Shown here: positions 5,926 through 13,157 of the stretch, in pieces
How positions within the stretch are numbered: the stretch's first letter is position 1
Layout of the letters: each line of letters begins with the position of its first letter
NCBI GenBank assembly: GCA_028704125.1
Contig: JAQVLM010000023.1
Span: forward strand, 1 to 15,013
Direction: 5' to 3'
Origin: Opitutales bacterium
GTDB taxonomy: Bacteria; Verrucomicrobiota; Verrucomicrobiia; Opitutales; JAFGAQ01
DNA length: 15,013 bases
Translations under genes and position numbers: made by a program
The notes under the pieces: model-generated
The model's input: the letters and a program-made list of their open reading frames with translations, nothing else
Databases searched by the model: none
What the model was told of the DNA's origin: nothing

Positions 5926-6401
5926 CTGTTTCAAAATGGATGGATTCTGGATATGGGAGCTATTTGGATGCGCTATTTGTGGAGCTTCCAAGTCTTCCGC
6001 AAGGTCGATGGGTTCTCACTCAGGGATTCCTGCCGGATGGTGCACTCCAGCCGATACTGACCCTTGAGATAGGGCGATCGTGCAATCCCGAAAAATGCCT
6101 TTTTTGTGGAACGAAAGAAATCGCATCCGTGCGTCCGTTCAACTGGATACTGGCGGGGGGTGGGTCGGGTTGAGGCAGTATATCCATTCTTTGAGGGGTC
6201 TGAGGATTCACTGTTTCCGGGTTTTTTCGGTGCCTGTTTACGTGTTTTCGAAAGGCGGTAACACAGTGTTCATGGATGTCTTGAAACCGGTGGGCAATCA
6301 ACTCGAAAAGGTAACAATCCCCATCCCTTTGGAATGAATGGGAAGGATTTGAATTGGCATGGTGTGGCGCGCGGGTAGATTGCTTGCGAGAAAGGAATGC
6401 A
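5926..6401. other. Divergent intergenic region between two operons
   Basis: About 475 bases between the minus-strand lipoprotein operon and the plus-strand monooxygenase operon. Small open frames on both strands resemble no protein and lack start signals. An 8-base direct repeat GCTATTTG occurs at 5959-5966 and 5972-5979. Imperfect pairing of ATCC/TCCC with GGGA/GGAT occurs at about 6317-6348. The only convincing element is the promoter at 6354-6381. Confidence 0.5.
6354..6381 (+). promoter_or_regulatory. Promoter of the monooxygenase/dehydrogenase operon
   Basis: TTGGCA (6354-6359) and TAGATT (6376-6381) are separated by 16 bases. The expected start near 6388 leaves a short leader of about 14 bases that includes the AAAGGA ribosome site at 6391-6396. 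The 16-base spacer matches two other candidate promoters in this window. Confidence 0.5.
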
Positions 6402-6710
6402 ATGAACGAAATCCTGAATGTGCATGTTGAAGTGCAGGTGAAGACGGGAATGGAAGCGGCATTTGTGGCCGCTTCGGGTGAAAACGCGCGCTGCAGCCGG
6501 ATGGAACCGGGTGTGATCCGCTTCGACTTGTTGCGCGACGCAGAATTGCCCGGGCGCTTTCTGCTGATTGAGGTCTACCGCAATCCGGCTGCGGCTGTTG
6601 CCCATAAGGAAACCGCCCACTACGCGACCTGGCGGGATGCGGTGGCTCCAATGATGGCGGTTCCCCGCGTGGGACGGAAGTATGCGACCTTGGATTCCCC
6701 TGATGCTTGA
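6402..6710 (+). CDS. Antibiotic biosynthesis monooxygenase (ABM/LsrG-like) family protein
   Basis: A 102-residue ferredoxin-like alpha/beta protein of the ABM superfamily. Seen: an N-terminal strand NVHVEVQVKTG, then SRMEPGVIRFDLLRD (about 29-43), RFLLIEVYR, and the HKETAHYATWRD stretch followed by MMAVPR, the order found in LsrG and related small monooxygenases or isomerases. The start at 6402 is supported by AAAGGA five bases upstream, one of the few clear SDs in the window; the longer frame from 6354 overlaps the promoter. It ends four bases before the dehydrogenase start, so the two form an operon. I recall similar ABM/alcohol dehydrogenase pairs, sometimes fused, in other bacteria, which suggests one pathway, but the substrate is unknown. 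LsrG itself isomerises phospho-AI-2; no other lsr genes are present. Confidence 0.82.
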   Translation: MNEILNVHVEVQVKTGMEAAFVAASGENARCSRMEPGVIRFDLLRDAELPGRFLLIEVYRNPAAAVAHKETAHYATWRDAVAPMMAVPRVGRKYATLDSPDA

Positions 6711-6714
6711 GGCG

Positions 6715-7896
6715 ATGACGACTCCATTTGATCTGGTGCAGCCCCGTCGGGTGTTGTTTGGCCGTGAGCGAATCCGGGGTATTGGGGATGTGGTCCGGGA
6801 GCATGGGAATCGCTGTTGGGTGGTGACCGGCAGCCGGCCGGAACGTGCTTCTGTGGTGTCGGATGCTTTGGTTCGTGCGCAAATCCCGCATGAGCTGTGG
6901 TGTGCATCCGGTGAACCGACTTTTGATTCCGTTCGTGATGCAGCGGAGGCTGCCCGGGCTTTTGGGCCGGATGTGGTGGTTGCGATGGGCGGTGGGAGTG
7001 TGATTGATACAGCTAAGGCTGTGGCGATGCTTTTGACCAACGGAGGCGATCCTCTGGAATATGCCGAGGTGGTGGGCGATGGAAAGCCAGTGACGCAGGT
7101 ATCGATCCCGATGATCGCGATTCCCACGACGGCTGGAACTGGCACCGAAGCGACCCGAAACGCGGTTTTGAAGCACAGCGGGAAACAGGTCAAGGTGAGC
7201 TTGCGCAGTCGCTGGATGATGCCGGAGGTGGTGATCCTCGATCCGTTTGCGATGCGTGGAGTGCCCGCTCATGTAGCGGCGGCATCGGGCATGGATGCCT
7301 TGTGTCAGTTGATCGAGGCTTTTGTTTCGTGCCGTGCGAACGCATGGACCGATGCTTTGTGCAGGGAGGGGATTCCGATGGCCGCGGAGGCTTTGCCAAA
7401 GGTGTGTCGGGATCCGGAAGATCAGGATGCCCGTGCGGGAATGCTACTGGCGGCATGTTGGAGCGGTGTGGCGCTGGCAAATGCCGGACTGGGTGCGGTG
7501 CATGGATTTGCCGCGGTGGCCGGTGGAGTGAGCGATGTTCCCCACGGATTGATTTGTGCGCGATTGCTCGCTTTGGTTTGCCGTGCGAACATCGAGGCGC
7601 TTGAGCGCATTCCGGATTCATCCAAAGGCCTCGATAAGTATCGGGAGCTGGCGGTATTGCTGACGGGCAATCCTCAGGCGAAACCGCTGGATGGCGTGGC
7701 GATTATTGAGGAATTGAGGGACAGGCTGCCTTTGGCAACGGGTGGGATTACGGCAACTGTTCCGGTTGAACAGGTGGTGTCGGGGGCCCAGCGCGCAAGC
7801 AGTATGAAGGGCAACCCCGTGGTGTTGCCGGGCGAGGTGCTTACGGCAATCTGGAGCGATTATGCCGAATCGTTCAGTGCCAGATGTGCGGGTTAG
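6715..7896 (+). CDS. Iron-type (group III) alcohol dehydrogenase family protein
   Basis: A 393-residue member of the Fe-dependent alcohol dehydrogenase/maleylacetate reductase superfamily, of normal length. It should interconvert an alcohol and an aldehyde (or reduce an enoyl-type acid) with NAD(P)H. Seen: GGGSVIDTAK (92-101) for the dinucleotide, PTTAGTGTEAT (137-147), and the metal-site half. Compared with E. coli FucO (D196, H200, H263, H277), D194, H263 and H277 are present, but the H200 position is Q198 (SGMDALCQLIEAF), and the accessory H267 is A267. The start is taken as ATG 6715, which gives the family-like TTPFDL N-terminus; an in-frame ATG at 6703 would overlap the preceding stop. 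The gene lies four bases downstream of the ABM gene and converges on the gene at 7919-9118 with a 22-base gap that has no clear terminator. Confidence 0.88.
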   Translation: MTTPFDLVQPRRVLFGRERIRGIGDVVREHGNRCWVVTGSRPERASVVSDALVRAQIPHELWCASGEPTFDSVRDAAEAARAFGPDVVVAMGGGSVIDTAKAVAMLLTNGGDPLEYAEVVGDGKPVTQVSIPMIAIPTTAGTGTEATRNAVLKHSGKQVKVSLRSRWMMPEVVILDPFAMRGVPAHVAAASGMDALCQLIEAFVSCRANAWTDALCREGIPMAAEALPKVCRDPEDQDARAGMLLAACWSGVALANAGLGAVHGFAAVAGGVSDVPHGLICARLLALVCRANIEALERIPDSSKGLDKYRELAVLLTGNPQAKPLDGVAIIEELRDRLPLATGGITATVPVEQVVSGAQRASSMKGNPVVLPGEVLTAIWSDYAESFSARCAG

Positions 7897-7918
7897 CCGT
7901 GGATGCGGGCAATTAGGC

Positions 7919-9118
7919 TTACGGCGCTAGATTCAGGTGGATTGATGGAGCTGCTTCGCTGCCCGCCGGCAAAATCGTGGCTTGAACGGCACCCAGCGGC
8001 CGGATCAGGAGGCCTTTGGTGGTGCCATCGATCATGCGCTGAAGGACGGGTCTGGAAAGAGTGACGCGGATTTTTCCGTCCGGATCGGGCTCCAGTTCGA
8101 CATCATAGACCATCTGGCCGTTGAAAACCTCTTCATAGGGTTTCCCTTGGGTGAGCGAATGGAAGGTTACGTCGGACGGGGCCCATGAGGGATCTCCCTC
8201 CAGTATTTCTATGACCCGGAATCGGCCGAATTCGATCCCGAGGTCCTCGCCGTAATGTTGGATGTAGCCGCCTCCATGTGCGATCGAATGCAGGGTGAAC
8301 TCAAGCATGCCGGGTCCATTGATCTTCTTACCCTCGAGTTGCCCGAAATCCCACCGGAGAACCGCCCATTGGCGGTTGTCAATCGACATTACCGGCTTGC
8401 GCCCGTTCGAATCCATAAGCTGCCAATTGCCGAAATGGACATCCGGGAAGTCGAGGTTGACCAGGGCGCTGTGGGTGGCCGGGAGGTGCTGCGAGAATGA
8501 TTCGATTGGCGGAATAGCAGGGTGGTATTGCAGGGGTTCTCCGACATCTGGCCCGGCCTCTACAACGTTCACGATTTCCGCCCGGTAGTAGTCCAGGTCG
8601 ACTTCGTATGTTCCGTAGCCCCAGTCGGTTACCCCGAGTTGAACGAAGAGCGAGTCGCCCGGCACCGCGTCGAGGTTCCTGGTGGTCATGCTGATCGTGT
8701 GCCATTCTCCGGTTTCGGGAATGTCGAATTCCATGAGGTGCTCGTGGAAGTCGGTCGTGCGTTGGGTGTTGATCATGAAGTTGAGCCTGCGTGGTGCATG
8801 ACTCAACCTGACGCGTGCTTCCACCCGCAGTTCGTAGGATGGATGCTGAAGCTTTGTGAGGTCCACATCCCCTGCGATGTCCCGTTTGATAATTGCCCAC
8901 CAAACGTTGTGAGGATCCTGGCGCGCATCGACTTTGATCCTTGCAAAGCCGTCGTGTGGCTCAAAATCCATTGTCGCGCTGCCGTCTCCCGTAAAGAAGA
9001 ACCACCCATTGATCGAGTCACCATCAAAATCGTCCACCAATCCACCGTGGGCGAATGCCGCTCCGACCATTGTCGACGCGGCAAATCTCAACACCTTGCA
9101 AATTCCTGAAGCTTTCAT
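7919..9118 (-). CDS. Secreted two-domain beta-sandwich protein, possibly carbohydrate-binding (CBM96/DNRLRE-like)
   Basis: A 399-residue protein with a signal peptide (basic K8-R11, hydrophobic core, AFA cleavage site after about residue 23) and no lipobox. The first mature domain (about 26-190) starts with VDDFDGDSINGW and looks like an all-beta jelly roll of the CBM type. The second (about 215-399) has 'WAVLRWDFGQLEGKKINGPGML', then 'RVIEILEGDPSWAPSDVTFHS', 'GLLIRPLG' and 'GSEAAPSIHLNL', the order found in DNRLRE/CBM96 domains; CBM96 is known from alginate-active enzymes. No catalytic domain is evident. The start at 9118 is set by the signal peptide and the ATGA overlap with the upstream DUF5060/DUF4038 gene, so the two are coupled and probably act on the same polysaccharide outside the cytoplasm. 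The domain naming is an inference from pattern only. Confidence 0.6.
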   Translation of the reverse strand: MKASGICKVLRFAASTMVGAAFAHGGLVDDFDGDSINGWFFFTGDGSATMDFEPHDGFARIKVDARQDPHNVWWAIIKRDIAGDVDLTKLQHPSYELRVEARVRLSHAPRRLNFMINTQRTTDFHEHLMEFDIPETGEWHTISMTTRNLDAVPGDSLFVQLGVTDWGYGTYEVDLDYYRAEIVNVVEAGPDVGEPLQYHPAIPPIESFSQHLPATHSALVNLDFPDVHFGNWQLMDSNGRKPVMSIDNRQWAVLRWDFGQLEGKKINGPGMLEFTLHSIAHGGGYIQHYGEDLGIEFGRFRVIEILEGDPSWAPSDVTFHSLTQGKPYEEVFNGQMVYDVELEPDPDGKIRVTLSRPVLQRMIDGTTKGLLIRPLGAVQATILPAGSEAAPSIHLNLAP

Positions 9119-11076
9119 TTGGAGGATTCCTTTTGTTCGCATGTGATCTTGGCTGCCCAATCGCGTGAGTTGATGCTTTCGTTCTCAGGGAAGGACGGGA
9201 GCGTGATAGTACCCTTGTCGTCGGACTGAAGTGACAGTGGCTGAAACCACTGGCCGTTCATCGGGTCGAACCAAGAGAGTGTATATGAAGTGGAAGGAGA
9301 GAATCCGTTGAGTGAGGGTAACTGGCACCGGTTCTCGAAGTAGAGCAGAGCCAAGGAGGCGTCCGGGGTGCGCATCATGTAGCTCCAGCCGTCCAAGCCG
9401 TCTTCGGGTGCATCCGCAGCCTTATTTGGCACGATGCAATCCCGCGCAAGCTTGAGTTCCTGATAGGTGTCTCCCTCTGACAGGACAAAGGCCATGAGGT
9501 GTTGCATGTAGTTTGCCGACTGGTATCGGAATGCATCCCAAACGTGAGGGCGCGCCCCGTCGGGCTCCCCCGTTGTTGTGAGGTCGTAGGCGGCGGTGCC
9601 ATGGACGTGCCCGGATAGCCCGCCTGAGAGGACGGAACCATACATCTGGGCGCGGGCAAAGTAATTGTCGCGTGGCGAATCCGCGGGTGGCCGTTCGCCT
9701 CCCGGTTTGTTGATTTCGTGGTGCCATCCGGTGTAATATGGTTCGAAGTTGATCGCCGGGTAGGCCGGTTCAAGCCTGAACAGGTTTTCGAGAGCCGAAG
9801 CCACGCGGTGATCGCGTGGCTTGTTTCCCACGCTGTGCATGGTGAGCCATGGCACCTGTTGATCGTGCCCGAACTGAAGGTGGGTGGAGTCGTTGATAAG
9901 GACGGTCACCGGTTGCCCGAAGGGTGGCGGCCCATAGGTCTGCAGATGATAGGTCAGCGCGTCGTTGAACTGACCTGCCGTGAGGCTGAAGTCTTCGGGA
10001 ATCCAGTCGAGGTGGATCCCGCTGAACACCAGATTATGTGCACCGTACCGGGCAATGAGATATTGAAAAAAGCGTGCAAACGAAGTCCGGAAATCGAAGT
10101 AGGTGGCCCATGACGGACCCACATCGCGACGCACCGTTTCGATGAGTGGCACAAATCCCTGATCCGACAGAAAGTCCATTTTCTGGTCGAGACTACGGAA
10201 GTAATCCGGGTTGATCCGGTCAAAATCGGATACTCCCTTGTGCTTGTCCGACATCGCGAAGGGGAGATTTCCAAATTCGTCCCGCATATTTTTCGCGGTG
10301 AAGGTTCCCCAGTAGCTGAGGCCTCCCGAAGCATCCTGCCCGAGCCCTTCAGCAACATCATATCCGAACTTTTCCCATGCGTTGCGAAGATAAATCCCGT
10401 CTTCGTTGGCGTGGGTGCTTGGATTGAGGTCGGAATCCCAGTTGGGAAAACACGAAATCATGCTGACTGAGTTGAACCCCTGGCGTTTCCGGTAGAGGAC
10501 AGCGTCCTCAAATCCCATGCCAGGAGCCGGTTCGTAATCGATGGGAGATGCTGCGCTTCGGAAAGGCAGGCGCCAAGTGGAACCAGCGAGCCAAGTGTCC
10601 CCCAGCATGAAAAACGGGGTGCCGTCGGCGTATTCGAGGGCGTGTCCGTTTGCTGAGGAACGGATGAAGCCGTGACGTACCGGGTTCTCCCGTTTTTCCT
10701 GAGAGGACCATTCGGTGGCCCGGATGGCATCGGTGTGGCCGTTGAGTCCCGTGTCATCCGCCTGGTTTGAACCACTGGTCCATGTCCAGATTCCGGAAGC
10801 AGTCGCAACCAGTCGGACCGTGAAGGTCCGGCCCCCGTCCCAAAACCCATATACCCGTTTGGAGAAATCAGGGCCTTCCCACTGGACCCAGCAGAGCACA
10901 TCCGTGTAGGGGTTTGCGTAGTCCTTGTCGGCTTCCAGTCGGACCTCAATCAGGTCCCAAGTTCGGGCTGAGTGGGAATCGGCGGGGTTGGGGTTTGTTT
11001 CCGATGCGGATAGAACGGGAATGATCATCAAAAGGCCGAAAATGGCCCGCAAACAATTGGAGCAAAAATTGGTCAT
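9115..11076 (-). CDS. Secreted DUF5060-DUF4038 glycoside hydrolase-like protein
   Basis: A 653-residue protein with a signal peptide (hydrophobic IFGLLMIIPVL, cleavage near LSA-SE, residue 24). Domain order: an Ig-like DUF5060 domain at about 40-123 (WDLIEVRLEA, VYGFWDGGRTFTVRLVA, GIWTWTS); an apiosidase-like TIM barrel (DUF4038, the GH140-type fold) from about 137 (HGFIRSS, DGTPFFMLGDTWLAG with D160, KRQGFNSVSMI, 'NPDYFRSLDQKMDFLSDQGF', NFEPYYTGWH, GGLSGHVHGTAAYD); and a C-terminal beta domain (about 560-650). Acidic residues around HLDWIPED and NFEPYY are candidate catalytic groups. Related enzymes attack plant or algal polysaccharides; the substrate here is unknown. The start at 11076 follows a good promoter; an upstream in-frame TTG at 11109 falls inside its 10-box and is rejected. 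It is first in an operon with the beta-sandwich protein. Confidence 0.82.
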   Translation of the reverse strand: MTNFCSNCLRAIFGLLMIIPVLSASETNPNPADSHSARTWDLIEVRLEADKDYANPYTDVLCWVQWEGPDFSKRVYGFWDGGRTFTVRLVATASGIWTWTSGSNQADDTGLNGHTDAIRATEWSSQEKRENPVRHGFIRSSANGHALEYADGTPFFMLGDTWLAGSTWRLPFRSAASPIDYEPAPGMGFEDAVLYRKRQGFNSVSMISCFPNWDSDLNPSTHANEDGIYLRNAWEKFGYDVAEGLGQDASGGLSYWGTFTAKNMRDEFGNLPFAMSDKHKGVSDFDRINPDYFRSLDQKMDFLSDQGFVPLIETVRRDVGPSWATYFDFRTSFARFFQYLIARYGAHNLVFSGIHLDWIPEDFSLTAGQFNDALTYHLQTYGPPPFGQPVTVLINDSTHLQFGHDQQVPWLTMHSVGNKPRDHRVASALENLFRLEPAYPAINFEPYYTGWHHEINKPGGERPPADSPRDNYFARAQMYGSVLSGGLSGHVHGTAAYDLTTTGEPDGARPHVWDAFRYQSANYMQHLMAFVLSEGDTYQELKLARDCIVPNKAADAPEDGLDGWSYMMRTPDASLALLYFENRCQLPSLNGFSPSTSYTLSWFDPMNGQWFQPLSLQSDDKGTITLPSFPENESINSRDWAAKITCEQKESSK

Positions 11077-11406
11077 GGAAAGCGTCGAAAAGGGGTTAAT
11101 GTGTTGCAATATAGCAGAGAGGGATGCCCATGCAACTCCTTGAAGTCTTAAAAACCCGTGAAAGGAGGATCCAAAGGATCACAAGCTTCCCAAATATGCG
11201 ACCTGCGGACGGGCCGAAGCGGGTATTCATGGAGGTGGAAAGTTCCATTTCATGTCATTTTCGCAGGGTATTCCGGCTTTGTCGTTTTGGGAATTCGACC
11301 CGGAACGAGGTGGACTTGGCATCCGGGGTGGATCCTTTCTTTACAGACGATCCAAAAGTGGATTGGATTTGTGCCGGAATACGCCGCGTAACCCCACCCT
11401 TAATCC
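11077..11406. other. Divergent intergenic region
   Basis: About 330 bases between the minus-strand DUF5060/DUF4038 gene and the plus-strand acetyltransferase. It holds the minus-strand promoter at 11108-11135, a GTTGCA/TGCAAC inverted repeat (11103-11108 and 11131-11136) straddling that promoter, and a small GATCC-AAA-GGATC hairpin at about 11168-11180. I saw no convincing promoter for the acetyltransferase. Open frames here resemble no protein. Confidence 0.5.
11108..11135 (-). promoter_or_regulatory. Promoter of the DUF5060/DUF4038 operon
   Basis: On the minus strand TTGCAT (11135-11130) and TATATT (11113-11108) lie 16 bases apart. TATATT matches the 10-box consensus at 5 of 6 positions. 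Transcription should begin near 11101 and leave a leader of about 25 bases to the ATG at 11076. A GTTGCA/TGCAAC inverted repeat spans both boxes and could be an operator. Confidence 0.6.
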
Positions 11407-12069
11407 ATGGAACCAACGATTCGCAACGAGCTGCCCGAAGACTATCGGAAGGTTGAAGAAATTACCCGCAAGGCCTTTTGGAACCTGCATTTTCCTGGAT
11501 GTGACGAACATTATCTCGTGCACATGATGCGGAATCATCCGGACTTTCTTCCCGAGCTGGATTTCGTGCTCGAAAAAGACGGTGAGGTGATCGGGAATAT
11601 CATGTACACCAAGTCAAGCCTGACCGATGAGAATGGCAGTCGTCATGATATACTGACCTTCGGGCCGGTTTGCATTGTTCCCGAGCACCAGCGTAAGGGC
11701 TATGGGCGGCAGTTAATCCTGCATTCGGTTGAAGTGGCCCGCTCGATGGGCCATGCTGCGATTGCCATCTACGGTAACCCCAACAACTACGTGAAGCTGG
11801 GATTCAAGAGCTGCAAACGTTACAACATCTGCAACGCCGCCGGAGCTTTTCCATCCGCTCTCATGGCGATGGAGCTGCAAGAGGGTGTTCTGCGATCCTA
11901 TGGTCCCGGCAAGTTGAAATATGCGGAGAGCCCTGTCTATGCCTTGGATCCAAAGGATGCCGAAGCCTATGATGCGAGTCTCGAGCCTATGGAGAAGCAG
12001 GAATTGCCCGGGCAGGAAGTGTTTTTTATCATGGTGCAATCCACCATGGCCGATGGTCCCCATGAATGA
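11407..12069 (+). CDS. GNAT-family N-acetyltransferase
   Basis: A 220-residue acetyl-CoA-dependent acyltransferase of the YhbS-like group. Seen: an N-terminal IRNELPEDYRKVEEITRKAFW helix-rich start, PGCDEHYLVHMMR, a central GPVCIVPEHQRKGYG with the pyrophosphate-binding Q95-R-K-G-Y-G100 loop, then HSVEVARSMGHAAIAIYGNPNNYVKLGF, where the asparagine and FGF/LGF-type end of motif B stand. The final third (about 140-210) is the extension seen in proteins of this type that I recall from Firmicutes. The substrate is unknown. No SD is visible upstream of the ATG at 11407. It stands alone, with hflK starting about 100 bases later on the same strand behind its own promoter. Confidence 0.88.
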   Translation: MEPTIRNELPEDYRKVEEITRKAFWNLHFPGCDEHYLVHMMRNHPDFLPELDFVLEKDGEVIGNIMYTKSSLTDENGSRHDILTFGPVCIVPEHQRKGYGRQLILHSVEVARSMGHAAIAIYGNPNNYVKLGFKSCKRYNICNAAGAFPSALMAMELQEGVLRSYGPGKLKYAESPVYALDPKDAEAYDASLEPMEKQELPGQEVFFIMVQSTMADGPHE

Positions 12070-12106
12070 GATGTCGGAAGCTTTGGTCTGAATGGGGCGG
12101 ATGGTG

Positions 12107-12134
12107 TTGCATTGCGGTTTTTTCGTGCTAGGGT
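12107..12134 (+). promoter_or_regulatory. Promoter of the hflK-hflC operon
   Basis: TTGCAT (12107-12112) and TAGGGT (12129-12134) are 16 bases apart; the 35-box and spacer length are identical to those of the promoter at 11108-11135. Transcription would begin near 12141, leaving a leader of about 26 bases. The 10-box is weak by the E. coli standard. Confidence 0.4.
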
Positions 12135-12166
12135 CGGAAAGACTTCAACCCTAACCCCGAGCGATT

Positions 12167-13138
12167 ATGTATAAAACAACTCAAACCCAGGATCCTTTCG
12201 AAGTGCGGGTAAAGCACATTGTCTTGATCGTTATCGGTTTGGCCCTTGTGTATGGCCTGTTTTCCTCCTACTATGTAGTGGAATCTGAGGAGCAGGCTGT
12301 GGTGCTGCGGTTTGGAAAGCTGCACAAGGTCGCTGAGCCGGGCTTGCATTTTAAAATTCCATTCGGTGTGGACAAAGCGATGCGGGTGGCAACCCGGCGC
12401 CAACACCGTGAGGAGTTTGGCTATCGCACCTTGGCTGACAACTCCGGCGGTGGACCGAGCCGATACGACAGCCGTAGTTACCTGAGTGAGTCTCTCATGG
12501 TGACCGGGGATTTGAATGCCGCAGAGGTGGAGTGGAGTGTGCAGTATCGGATCGAGGATCCGAAAGCTTACCTTTTCAATGTGCGTGATCCAGTCACCAC
12601 CATGCGGGATGCGTCAGAGTCGGTCATGCGCCAGGTTGTGGGGGACCGCACGGTGGATGAGATCATCACCGTGGGTCGGCAAAGCATGCAGAGTCAGGCT
12701 CTGGATCGGCTACAAAGGCTGATGGACGAATACGGTATGGGAATCGGGATTGATCAGGTGGTGCTGCAGGCGGTGGCCCCGCCTTCTCAGGTTGCCCCTT
12801 CCTTCAATGCGGTGAATGAAGCGCAGCAGTTGCGTGAGCGGTTGATCAACGAGGCCAGATCGCAATACAATCAGGTGGTGCCCAAGGCCCGTGGACAGGG
12901 AGAACAACAAATTGAGGAGGCCCGTGGTTATGCGATCGAGCGGGTGAACCGGAGCAAGGGAGACGCAAAGCGTTTTGAGGCTGTACTAGAGGAGTATTTG
13001 AAGGCTCCGGAGGTGACCAAACGGCGGATGTATCTTGAGACCATGCAGCGGGTTTTGCCCAAGATGGGACGCAAAATCATAGTGGACGAAGATGCCCAAT
13101 CGGTATTGCCGCTCCTGCAACTGAACGAACAGAAGTAA
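12167..13138 (+). CDS. hflK: HflK, SPFH-domain membrane protease modulator subunit
   Basis: A 323-residue SPFH (stomatin/prohibitin) protein. A short N-terminus precedes one membrane segment (about 17-34), then YYVVESEEQAVVLRFGK, 'EPGLHFKIPFGVDKAMRV', 'MVTGDLNAAEVEWSVQYRIEDP' and VVGDRTVDEI mark the SPFH domain; a long charged helix follows (about 220-280, NEAQQLRERLINEA to EARGYAIERVNRSKGDA). HflK and HflC assemble into a large cage around FtsH and limit its protease activity. The protein is shorter than E. coli HflK (about 419 residues) because it lacks the long glycine-rich N-terminal part. It is followed 19 bases later by hflC, in the usual order. The start at 12167 fits a promoter 26 bases further up; no strong SD is seen. 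Confidence 0.92.
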   Translation: MYKTTQTQDPFEVRVKHIVLIVIGLALVYGLFSSYYVVESEEQAVVLRFGKLHKVAEPGLHFKIPFGVDKAMRVATRRQHREEFGYRTLADNSGGGPSRYDSRSYLSESLMVTGDLNAAEVEWSVQYRIEDPKAYLFNVRDPVTTMRDASESVMRQVVGDRTVDEIITVGRQSMQSQALDRLQRLMDEYGMGIGIDQVVLQAVAPPSQVAPSFNAVNEAQQLRERLINEARSQYNQVVPKARGQGEQQIEEARGYAIERVNRSKGDAKRFEAVLEEYLKAPEVTKRRMYLETMQRVLPKMGRKIIVDEDAQSVLPLLQLNEQK

Positions 13139-13157
13139 TCCAAACGGGAGAATTGTT

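Noticed and set aside
5926..6401. Small frames such as 5895-6173 and 6080-6337 as possible genes
   Set aside because: No ribosome site, no family resemblance and overlap with the neighbouring gene start or the promoter region.
6270..7272. Two long minus-strand frames opposite the ABM and dehydrogenase genes
   Set aside because: Antisense shadows of a well-supported dehydrogenase; composition is atypical (H, R, P, S rich) and no start signal is present.
11107..11109. Upstream TTG start for the DUF5060/DUF4038 protein
   Set aside because: It overlaps the 10-box of the best promoter and moves the signal peptide inward; ATG 11076 fits better.
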